From Pseudomonadota bacterium (GTDB lineage Bacteria > Pseudomonadota > Alphaproteobacteria > Rhizobiales > Devosiaceae), in the NCBI GenBank assembly GCA_023393475.1, contig JAEWLC010000041.1, forward strand, positions 1 to 27,228: a DNA stretch of 27,228 bases, in the 5' to 3' direction. Below, piece after piece: positions 1-7,200 of this stretch. How positions within the stretch are numbered: position 1 is the first letter of the stretch; each line of letters opens with the position of its first letter. Position numbers and translations under genes: made by a program. The notes below the pieces were generated by a model. The model was not told where the DNA came from and did no database searches. It was given only the letters and a program-made list of their open reading frames with translations.

Positions 1-987
1 AACATCATCAAATCGAAGAAGGTCGCGATCGTCGGCTATGGCTCGCAGGGCCATGCCCACACGCTGAACCTGCGCGACTCGGGCGTGACCGATGTCGTCG
101 TGGCGCTGCGCCCGGGTTCCCCGTCGGCCAAGAAGGCCGAGGGCGAAGGCCTCAAGGTCATGTCGGTTGCCGAGGCTTCCGCATGGGCAGACGTCATCAT
201 GCTCCTGACCCCCGATGAGCTCCAGGCCGACATCTACAAGAAGGACATCGAGCCCAATATCCGTGACGGCGCCGCGATCGCCTTCGCGCATGGCCTCAAC
301 GTCCACTTCAACCTGATCGAGCCGAAAAAGACCGTCGACGTGATCATGATCGCGCCGAAGGGCCCGGGCCACACCGTGCGTGGCGAGTACCAGAAGGGTG
401 GCGGCGTGCCGTGCCTCATCGCCGTGCACCAGGATGCCTCGGGCAATGCGCATGACATCGCGCTGGCCTATGCGTCGGGCGTCGGCGGCGGCCGGTCGGG
501 CGTCATCGAGACCAATTTCCGCGAGGAATGCGAGACCGATCTCTTCGGCGAGCAGGTCGTGCTCTGCGGCGGCCTCGTCGAGCTTATCCGCGCCGGCTTC
601 GAGACGCTGGTGGAAGCCGGCTATGCGCCGGAAATGGCTTATTTCGAGTGCCTCCACGAAGTGAAGCTGATCGTCGACCTGATCTACCAGGGCGGTATCG
701 CCAACATGAACTACTCGATCTCGAACACGGCCGAGTGGGGCGAGTATGTCTCGGGTCCGCGCATCATCACCTCGGAGACCAAGGCCGAGATGAAGCGCGT
801 GCTGCACGACATCCAGTCGGGCAAGTTCACCTCAGAGTGGATGCAGGAATACAAGGGCGGCGCCTCGCGCTTCAAGGCGACCCGTCGCCTGGCCGACGAG
901 CACCAGATCGAGGAAGTCGGCGAGAAGCTCCGCGGCATGATGCCGTGGATAAAGGCCGGCGCCCTGGTCGACAAGGCCAAGAACTAA
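1..987 (+). CDS. ilvC: Ketol-acid reductoisomerase (class I), 5' end cut by window edge
   Basis: This enzyme converts 2-acetolactate or 2-aceto-2-hydroxybutyrate to the dihydroxy acids of valine and isoleucine synthesis, using NADPH and Mg2+ in the cytosol. The frame is open from base 1, and its first residues read NIIKSKKVAIVGYGSQGHAH, the Rossmann NADPH loop. Only about a dozen N-terminal residues are missing from a family length near 339. Further on are the metal-binding region (ETDLFGEQ) and the C-terminal block with ECLHEVKLIVDLIYQGG and NTAEWGEY. An ATG at position 85 lies inside the Rossmann fold and is not the start. A strong terminator follows 28 bases after the stop, so ilvC ends its transcript here. 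Identification is essentially certain. Confidence 0.98.
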   Translation, partial: NIIKSKKVAIVGYGSQGHAHTLNLRDSGVTDVVVALRPGSPSAKKAEGEGLKVMSVAEASAWADVIMLLTPDELQADIYKKDIEPNIRDGAAIAFAHGLNVHFNLIEPKKTVDVIMIAPKGPGHTVRGEYQKGGGVPCLIAVHQDASGNAHDIALAYASGVGGGRSGVIETNFREECETDLFGEQVVLCGGLVELIRAGFETLVEAGYAPEMAYFECLHEVKLIVDLIYQGGIANMNYSISNTAEWGEYVSGPRIITSETKAEMKRVLHDIQSGKFTSEWMQEYKGGASRFKATRRLADEHQIEEVGEKLRGMMPWIKAGALVDKAKN

Positions 988-1015
988 GCGCAGTTTCCGC
1001 TACAAACGAGTTTGC

Positions 1016-1045
1016 GAAGGGCCCCTCGGGGCCCTTCTGCGTTTT
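1016..1045 (+). terminator. Rho-independent terminator of ilvC
   Basis: GAAGGGCCCC at 1016-1025 is the exact reverse complement of 1028-1037, giving a perfect 10-bp GC-rich hairpin with a very tight loop. It is followed by TGCGTTTT on the plus strand. It sits between the ilvC stop and the 3' end of the convergent minus-strand gene at 1050. The minus-strand side has only weak T richness, so it probably serves ilvC mainly. Confidence 0.85.
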
Positions 1046-1049
1046 CGGC

Positions 1050-1373
1050 TCAGTCGCTGACGACGATTGTTCGGGACTTGCAGGTGTTCACGTCGAGTTC
1101 GAGATCGTCGCCGGTCTGGCCGGCGAGGCGGACGAAGAACCGGGTGATCGCGCAATTGCCGTCCAGTTGGAACTCGCTCTTTGTGCCGGGGGCCACCTCG
1201 TCGACTGCGAGGCCGCCGAGATTGTCTTCGACGCCTTCGCCATTCTCGTCGACCGGGAAACTGTTGATGGCGATGACGGCGACGCTGGCGCGGTTGTCGA
1301 GCGTCATACGGACATCGGCAAGAACAGGTGTCGCGGCCAAAAGGACAGCGGCAAGAACGGCATAGCGGAGCAT
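1050..1373 (-). CDS. Small exported protein of unknown function
   Basis: The 107-residue product begins MLRYAVLAAVLLAATPVLADV, a typical Sec signal peptide with a hydrophobic core and an Ala-x-Ala-like cleavage region near residue 19. The mature part of about 88 residues is acidic and predicted beta-rich, with two cysteines (in LDGNCAI and VNTCKS) that could form a disulfide in the periplasm. A GAGGG ribosome site lies about 8 bases before the ATG. The gene is downstream of, and on the same strand as, the TetR gene, with a 61-base gap, and may be cotranscribed with it. I do not recognise a family. The signal peptide and ribosome site support a real gene. Confidence 0.75.
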   Translation of the reverse strand: MLRYAVLAAVLLAATPVLADVRMTLDNRASVAVIAINSFPVDENGEGVEDNLGGLAVDEVAPGTKSEFQLDGNCAITRFFVRLAGQTGDDLELDVNTCKSRTIVVSD

Positions 1374-1434
1374 GTGGAGATCCCTCGGTGAGGGCCCGAG
1401 CTAGGCAGATGGCCGGAAGAAAGGCAAGTGGAGC

Positions 1435-2007
1435 TCAGGCGGTCGTCAGTGCGGTGCGTGCCATGAGGTCCGCGGCTCTGGCCGGGGACAGCCCGGAATC
1501 GCGGGTGAGCGTCCGCCAGGTGTAGAAACTCAGCGCCAGCTGGAGGGCGGGGATCGCCGCGGCAGGGAGGCCTTCGGCGAGGGAGGCGAAGATGGCGGCC
1601 AGCGGAGGGCCGAAGCGCAGTTGGGTTATCTCTCTCACTGCCGGATTGGTTTCCGCGTCCCGGGCCACGTGAGCTAACACGGCTTCGTTCTGCCCGTACC
1701 AGTTGTAGAGCGTCGTCAGCGCGGCGCGTAGCCGTTCCTCAGGATCGTTGATGCCCGCCCAGGCCTCGGGCGAGGGCGGCGGAGACTGCTCGGCATGGAG
1801 GCCGGAGCACGCCATGAGCGTCGCGCGTTCGTCGGGCAGGTGGGCGTAGACCGTGTGCCGCTGCACGCCGGCGCGCTCCGCGATCATCGAAATCGTCGTG
1901 GCGTTGGGCCCGACCTCGCCATGCAGGGCGAGAGCAGCCTTGACGATCCGCTGTCGCGTATCGGCTTCCTTCTCGGCCCGCTTGCCCTTGGTATAGGTCC
2001 GTGACAT
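1435..2007 (-). CDS. TetR/AcrR-family transcriptional regulator
   Basis: This 190-residue protein has the TetR layout. An N-terminal helix-turn-helix domain spans about residues 14-60 (RQRIVKAALALHGEVGPNAT, then SMIAERAGVQRHTVYAHLPDE), and a variable helical ligand and dimer domain follows. It is divergent from the metallo-beta-lactamase-fold gene at 2104. Two copies of CACA-NN-AGTGT lie in the gap, the usual arrangement for a TetR repressor controlling itself and its neighbour. The nearest copy lies only 5 bases from the ATG and no clear Shine-Dalgarno is visible, so the message may have a very short leader. The ligand is unknown. Confidence 0.92.
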   Translation of the reverse strand: MSRTYTKGKRAEKEADTRQRIVKAALALHGEVGPNATTISMIAERAGVQRHTVYAHLPDERATLMACSGLHAEQSPPPSPEAWAGINDPEERLRAALTTLYNWYGQNEAVLAHVARDAETNPAVREITQLRFGPPLAAIFASLAEGLPAAAIPALQLALSFYTWRTLTRDSGLSPARAADLMARTALTTA

Positions 2008-2012
2008 TCAAT

Positions 2013-2026
2013 ACACACCAGTGTGC
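2013..2026. promoter_or_regulatory. Inverted-repeat operator, copy 1 (TetR proximal)
   Basis: ACACACCAGTGTGC contains CACA-CC-AGTGT, an imperfect palindrome. It lies immediately upstream of the TetR start codon. The core CACA-NN-AGTGT is repeated at 2056-2069. Assignment to the adjacent TetR protein is by position only. Confidence 0.6.
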
Positions 2027-2055
2027 ATCCATTCAGATGCGGTTCATTTTCTATT

Positions 2056-2069
2056 GCACATAAGTGTAC
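2056..2069. promoter_or_regulatory. Inverted-repeat operator, copy 2 (MBL-gene proximal)
   Basis: GCACATAAGTGTAC shares CACA-NN-AGTGT with the copy at 2013-2026. The two are offset by exactly 43 bases, close to four helical turns, so dimers on both would sit on nearly the same DNA face. It lies about 35 bases before the likely start of the metallo-beta-lactamase-fold gene. Confidence 0.6.
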
Positions 2070-2103
2070 CCGGAAATGCAACGCAACTCCAGAGGGACTG
2101 CAA

Positions 2104-2913
2104 ATGGACACTCCAACCTTCGTCGGCGCCCGCAAGACTGCGCCTGACGTCACCACCTTCGCTGGCTTCTTCCCCATCGGGCCGCTCGGCATCCTGCCAG
2201 CCAATGCCCACTTCATCCACGCCCGCGAGCCCATCCTCGTCGATACCAGCGGCGTGGCCTTCCAAGGCCAGTTCCTCGAGGAACTGACCAAGGCCATCGA
2301 TCCCACCGATCTCAAGTGGATCTATGTCAGCCACACCGATCTCGACCACATCGGCAACCTCGATGCGGTGCTCAAGCTGGCGCCCAACGCCAAGGTCGTT
2401 GTGCCGGGTCTCGGTGCCGCCAAGTTCGGTCTGCGCGGCGACTTCCACATGTCGCGGCTGCAGCCGATGGACCACGGTCAGCGCCTCGACCTCGGTGACC
2501 GCGAACTCGTGTTGCTGAAGCCGCCGAGCTACGACGCGCCAGAGACCACGGGCTTCTTCGATACAAAGACCCGCGTGCTCTACAGCGTCGACTCGTTCGG
2601 TGCGCTGATGGATGCGCCCTACGAGGAACTGGCCGCCATTCCCGAGGAAACGCTGCGCGATGGTATGGCGATGTGGGCCGGGATCGACGCGCCGTGGCTG
2701 GGCTTGGTCGACAAGGCGCGGTTCGGCGCGCTGCTCGCCGATATCGAGCGGCTCGACCCTTCGGCGATCATCTCCGGCCACCTGCCGTTCGCCGAGAAGC
2801 GGGTCACGCAGCGGCTGTTCCGCAACATGCTCAATGGCGTTGCGACCCGAATCTCCGGGCCGGATCGCGAGACGATCGAGGGGTTGTTTGCCGAGCCGGC
2901 GGCGGTGGCATGA
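2104..2913 (+). CDS. Metallo-beta-lactamase-fold hydrolase or diiron protein
   Basis: A 269-residue soluble protein with the metallo-beta-lactamase fold. The metal motif reads SHTDLDHIGN, that is H-x-D-x-D-H in place of the usual H-x-H-x-D-H. Later candidate ligands are the Asp in LYSVDSFGA and the His in ISGHLPF. This acidic substitution resembles the diiron oxygen-binding branch of the fold (flavodiiron-like) more than zinc beta-lactamases. I chose the ATG at 2104 because AGAGGGA precedes it by about 7 bases; an in-frame ATG at 2023 lies inside the operator region and would add an unlikely 27 residues. The gene is divergent from the TetR regulator and overlaps a small downstream gene. The substrate is unknown; a response to a reactive or xenobiotic compound is possible. 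Confidence 0.85.
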   Translation: MDTPTFVGARKTAPDVTTFAGFFPIGPLGILPANAHFIHAREPILVDTSGVAFQGQFLEELTKAIDPTDLKWIYVSHTDLDHIGNLDAVLKLAPNAKVVVPGLGAAKFGLRGDFHMSRLQPMDHGQRLDLGDRELVLLKPPSYDAPETTGFFDTKTRVLYSVDSFGALMDAPYEELAAIPEETLRDGMAMWAGIDAPWLGLVDKARFGALLADIERLDPSAIISGHLPFAEKRVTQRLFRNMLNGVATRISGPDRETIEGLFAEPAAVA

Positions 2914-3104
2914 TGGGCACGATCGCAAGCCTGCCGCATGTCGCGCGCGACAATGCCGGACTGATCAGCGTGCCGATGGTGGTGAAGCCTGGCTGCAGGG
3001 GAGCATCGTGCCCCGCATTCGCAACCTGCCAGGGGCGATGCGAGACGCGGCGCGTCAAGCTCGAGGCCGGCTATCCGGGCGGGCTGGCGCTGAAGGGAGA
3101 CTGA
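2910..3104 (+). CDS. Small cysteine-rich protein coupled to the MBL-fold gene
   Basis: This frame starts at ATG 2910, overlapping the TGA of the preceding gene as ATGA, and encodes 64 residues; a second ATG follows at once at 2913. Its centre carries four cysteines in GCRGASCPAFATCQGRC (spacing C-x5-C-x5-C-x3-C), which could bind zinc or an iron-sulfur cluster. The tail contains RRVKLEAGYPGGLALKGD. It ends 15 bases before a strong terminator, which fits the last gene of a two-gene operon. I do not recognise the family. Overlap, cysteine pattern and terminator position together make it likely to be real. Confidence 0.65.
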   Translation: MMGTIASLPHVARDNAGLISVPMVVKPGCRGASCPAFATCQGRCETRRVKLEAGYPGGLALKGD

Positions 3105-3119
3105 CGCATCTCCGGAATC

Positions 3120-3163
3120 ATGAAGGGCTCCGGCGGTGTCGCACGGAGCCCTTCATTTTTGTC
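3120..3163 (+). terminator. Rho-independent terminator after the MBL operon
   Basis: ATGAAGGGCTCCG at 3120-3132 pairs perfectly over 13 bases with 3144-3156, with an 11-base loop, followed by a run of T on the plus strand. The other strand starts its stem with ATGAAGG, preceded by an A-rich stretch, so it may also act, less well, for the minus-strand DUF1127 genes that end at 3181. Confidence 0.92.
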
Positions 3164-3180
3164 TATCGCCTACTGCGGTT

Positions 3181-3339
3181 TCATTCATGGCCGCGGGAGG
3201 GCGACGGGTGGCGGTTGGCACGCATCATCGCGAGGTCGCCTCGGGTAAGGCCGATATCGCGCAGCAGGTGATCATCGAACTTCATCAGATCGGTGAAGAC
3301 CCGCTTGCGTTCCGCACGCTTGAACAGCGCTCTGAACAT
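3181..3339 (-). CDS. DUF1127-family small protein (YjiS-like), first copy
   Basis: A 52-residue product beginning MFRALFKRAERKRVFTDL. The core KFDDHLLRDIGLTRGDL is the conserved arginine-rich DUF1127 motif (L-x-D-I-G-L-x-R). AGGAGAAA lies about 5 bases before the ATG. DUF1127 proteins of alphaproteobacteria are short, abundant proteins, some of which have been linked to RNA turnover or phosphate and stress physiology; which role applies here cannot be told. A second relative lies just upstream on the same strand. The gene ends 17 bases from the convergent terminator at 3120-3163. Confidence 0.88.
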   Translation of the reverse strand: MFRALFKRAERKRVFTDLMKFDDHLLRDIGLTRGDLAMMRANRHPSPSRGHE

Positions 3340-3415
3340 TTGCTTTCTCCTGGTTGTGCCGATTTCGGCAGGTGCGGCTTATCAAGCCAACGTGATGAAC
3401 CGGTGATGAACCGGT

Positions 3416-3565
3416 TCAACGGTTCCGGCGGCGGAACCAGCGCTGTTGCTTGGCGACCTCTTCGCGGGTCAGGCCCATATCGGCGAGCAGGCGGTCGTCG
3501 ATGCCCTGGTTGTAGCGGTTGCGCATGCCCAGGGCGGTGGTCAGAATCAGGTACTCAGGTGTCAT
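3416..3565 (-). CDS. DUF1127-like small protein, second copy
   Basis: A 49-residue product, MTPEYLILTT at the start, with the motif GIDDRLLADMGLTREEVAKQ and a basic end WFRRRNR. The motif aligns with the DUF1127 motif of the neighbouring gene (LLRDIGLTRGD), and a DUF1127 assignment is likely. The ribosome site is weak (GGACAAAC a few bases before the ATG). The pair is tandem on the minus strand, 76 bases apart, but the two proteins are only distantly similar outside the motif, so this is an old duplication or independent recruitment. Confidence 0.78.
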   Translation of the reverse strand: MTPEYLILTTALGMRNRYNQGIDDRLLADMGLTREEVAKQQRWFRRRNR

Positions 3566-3659
3566 TTAGGTTTGTCCGTCATCGGTGCTTCGATGAATCG
3601 TATGATGACTTTGGCCGGTTGAACGCTGTCTGAATGACGGGTTCAGGAGGGGCGTGCGA

Positions 3660-4133
3660 ATGCGCAGGATCAGTTTGCCGGCGTTTCCAGTCGAGGGTCG
3701 ATGCCTCTGCGGCGCAGTCCGCTATCGCCTGACGGGCGCGCCGCTCGGCACGTACAACTGCCACTGCAAGGATTGCCAGCGAACGAGCGGCGGCACCCAC
3801 ACGATGTCGATGCCGATAGCGCGCGAACGGGTCGAACTGCAGTCCGGCGAGCTCGCTTCCTATGACAAGCCCGCGGACAGTGGTCGGATCGTGCGAATGC
3901 TAGGGTGTGCCATTTGCGGGACGAAGCTCTGGAACGAGCCGCTGGCGAGTCCGCATATGCTCGTGCTGAAGCCGGGCACGCTCGACGATTCTAGTTGGGC
4001 CGTCCCGGTGGGAAATATCTGGACCGAGAGTGCGCTGCCGTGGGCCGAGATCGATCCCGAGCTGGTGAACTTCCCGCGGCAACCGGCCGATCGGCAGCCG
4101 CTGTTCGACGCCTGGACAGAAGCTTCGACCTAG
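3660..4133 (+). CDS. GFA/CENP-V-domain zinc protein
   Basis: A 157-residue protein of the glutathione-dependent formaldehyde-activating (GFA) fold. Zinc ligands are visible as GRCLCGAVRY (C-x-C), NCHCKDCQR (C-x-C-x2-C) and CAICGTKLW (C-x2-C). The family includes enzymes proposed to help S-hydroxymethylglutathione formation, but most members have no proven activity. I start at ATG 3660 because AGGAGG at 3645-3650 is then 9 bases away; a GTG at 3654 would leave only 3 bases. It stands alone, between the DUF1127 pair and the AsmA-like gene. Confidence 0.9.
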   Translation: MRRISLPAFPVEGRCLCGAVRYRLTGAPLGTYNCHCKDCQRTSGGTHTMSMPIARERVELQSGELASYDKPADSGRIVRMLGCAICGTKLWNEPLASPHMLVLKPGTLDDSSWAVPVGNIWTESALPWAEIDPELVNFPRQPADRQPLFDAWTEAST

Positions 4134-4240
4134 CCTCGCCGCGATTTTCGGCCGCCGTGCCGACAACAATGAGAAATGACCACGCGCGGGGCAGATCAGC
4201 CGTGACGGGACATGAGCCATTGCCTACACTCCCTTGAGTT

Positions 4241-7200
4241 GTGCGGAGATTCAGCGGGCCCGTGCTCAACCGGCTTTTTATCATTTTCGGTGTCGTCGCG
4301 ATCCTTGCCATCGCCGCGGCGTTCGTCGTGCCGAGCTTCATCCCGTGGGGGCAATATCGGGACCGGTTGGCGGACATCGCCGGCGAGGCGCTGGGGACAC
4401 CGGTGCGCATCGAGGGGGACGTGTCGTTCTCGCTGCTGCCGCAGCCGCAACTGCGCCTCTCCAAGGTCAGCGCGGGCCCGGAAGGCGCACCAAACCTGAT
4501 GGTCCAGGGGGTCGAGGCCGAGTTCTCCCTGGTCGATTTCCTGCGTGACAAGTACCACGTCACCCGGCTCGAGCTCGAGAGCCCGACGGTGACGATCAAC
4601 GTTGCTCCGGATGGCGGCGTCGACACCGGGCTCGCGCTGGCCGAGACGGTGAAGAGCAACATTTCGATCGCCAATGCCGTCATCACCGGCGGCACGGTGC
4701 TCCTGAACGACGGCCGGACGGGAGAGAACTACCGGGCGACCGACATTGCGGGAGACATTAGGCTCGAGGCGTTGCGGGGGCCGTTCGCGTTCCAGGGTAC
4801 GGGGGCGGTCGGTGGCAGGGGCTATGCGCTGCGGCTGGCCACGGGTGCGTTCGATGCCGATGGCGTGGGTACGCTCTCGGTCAACCTGAGGCCGGTGGAC
4901 AACGCATTCACCCTGGCCGCGGAAGGGACGCTGAGCACCGGGCTTGCGCCGGCGTTCTCCGGCTCGGTGATCTGGCGGCAGCCGCCGCCGAAGCCGGCTG
5001 AGGGAACGAGCGCCGACGCGGGGCAGGGCGACCTTGCGCTTACCAGTAAGGTGGAAGCGACGCCGGCGCGGGTGCTGCTCTCCGACTATGTGGTGATACC
5101 GGACGAAAACCGCGCGACGACGCGCCTGCTTGGCGCTGCTGACGTCACGCTGGGGCAGGGGATGTCGTTCAACGCCGTGGTTTCCGGCGGCGTGCTGGCA
5201 CTGCCGCCGCGCGATGCGACGGCTGAACAGGCCGCCGAGCCATACGAACTGCTGCGGCTGCTACGCGAACTGCCATTGCCGGCGGTGCCCGGAATACCAG
5301 GCACGATCGGCATGGACATCGCGGAGCTGGACCTCCGCAACTTTGCGCTGCGCAACGTCCGTCTCGATGCGCGGGCGCATGATGACGGCTGGACCGTGAC
5401 TCGATTCAGCGGCGCGTTGCCCGGCGATACGAGCGTGTCCCTCGCGGGCGAGGTGAGCATGCCGGCGGGGCGGCCGGAGTTTGCCGGTAGGCTGACCATC
5501 GCCTCGCAACGGCTCGATGCGCTCTCGACGCTTTGGCGCAAGCCGGCCGAGGGCAATCCGCTGTTCGGCATGGCGGGCGCGCTGGAAGCACGGGTTGATC
5601 TCGTCGGGGACACCCTGTCGCTCAGCGACGCGCACATCGACATCGAAGGGGAGAAGCGTAGCTTTTCGGCCCAGATCGGGCTCGGCGCGCGTGACCTGCA
5701 TCTGTCGGCGAACCTAGGTAGCCTCGATGCGGAGCGGAGCGTCGCCCTTGTGGCGCTGCTACCGGACCTGACCAACGATGTCGCGTTCGCCGCGAGCTTC
5801 AGCAAGGGCGAGTTCGATCTCGCCGCGGATGCCATGACGATCGGCGGCCTCGACGGTCGCGGCCTTGCCGTCGCCGGGTCGTGGGACGGTGGCGTGCTGG
5901 TGCTCGACCGGCTGAGCGCCGTCGACCTTGGCGGCGTGAGCTTCGACACCAAGCTGACGGCGTTCGGCTCGTTGATGAAGCCGGAACTGTCGGGATCGGG
6001 GACGATCTCGGCGGCATCGGCAGATGCACCGGGGGTGCAGTGGTTGTACCGCGCCTTGCGGACCTCGCCGGCGATGGCGCAGTTCCTCGCTGCATCGTTC
6101 CCGGCCGAAATCAGCGTGCGCCTTGATGCGCCGACGGGCGATGGCGCGCAGAGCCTTTCCGCGACGGGAGAGCTTGCGGCCTCCAGTATCAAAGCCGAAG
6201 CCGAGGTGGGCGCCGGGTTCCTGCGGGCCCTGTCGGGCCCGGTGAAGGTGCGCATCGACCTCAACTCGGCCGACGCGGCGGCGATGACGGCGCAACTCGG
6301 TCTTGGCGACACGCCGCTGTTCGCCGAAGGGCTGCCGGTGCATCTGGTCGCCGTGATCGACGGCAACGTCGCAAACAGTCTCGAGACGACGGTGCGGGTC
6401 GAAGGCGGCGAGGACGCGCTGGGCTTTTCCGGCAACATGCTGGTGACCAATCCGGCGGCGTTCAGTGGCAAGGGCACGCTGAAGGCAAAGCTGACCGACC
6501 CATCTGTGCTCGCCGCCTGGCTCGGCGCGGGCGGCATCTCGCTCCCGACACTGTCGGGGTCGGGCACGCTGGCGTTCGATGGGACGAACAACGTCACGCT
6601 GACCGGCATTTCTGGCAAATCGGGTGAGGCCGAATTCGCCGGCAACCTGACGCTGGCGGACAAAGGGGCAGGGCGCAGTCTGACCGGGGCGCTGGAACTG
6701 GGACTCGTCGATGTTGGCGGCGTGCTGCAGACGCTCACCGGGCCCGCGGCACTGTTGACCGGCGCGGGGCAATGGCCCGACGGGCCACTTTGGAGCGGCG
6801 ATACCCCGCGGACCACGAGCGGGCGTGTGGCGATGACGACTGCTGGGCTTGATGTCGGCGGCCGGGAGGTCGCGCGTGACCTACGCTTCGATCTCGACTG
6901 GGACAAGACAACGGTACGGCTGCGCAATGCGAGTGCAAGCGTTGGCGAAGGCAAGGTTGGGCTGGAGCTGGCGGTTTGCTGTGCCGGTCCCTTGGCCGAC
7001 AAGCAGGTGACCGGCCGGATCTCGCTGGCAGGCGTGCCGATCGATGGCATTGCCCCCGCCGTAGTGGCGGATGCGCTGGACGGTTCGATCGACGCGTCGG
7101 GCCGCTTCGACGGGACCGGTGGCAGTGTTGCCGGGATCCTCGCGGCCATGACCGGTGAAGGGACCTACAGCGTCAAAAACCTGAGGATCGAGAGGCTGGA

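Noticed and set aside
3392..3413. GTGATGAACCG direct repeat as a possible CRISPR or attachment site
   Set aside because: Only two adjacent 11-base units with no spacers; most likely simple slippage.
3136..3633. 165-residue plus-strand frame
   Set aside because: It starts inside the loop of a terminator hairpin and runs opposite the two DUF1127 genes, which have better start signals and a known motif.
5086..7149. 687-residue minus-strand open frame opposite the AsmA-like gene
   Set aside because: It is a Ser/Pro/Ala/Arg-rich shadow of a high-GC gene; the plus-strand frame has a membrane anchor and conserved AsmA segments.
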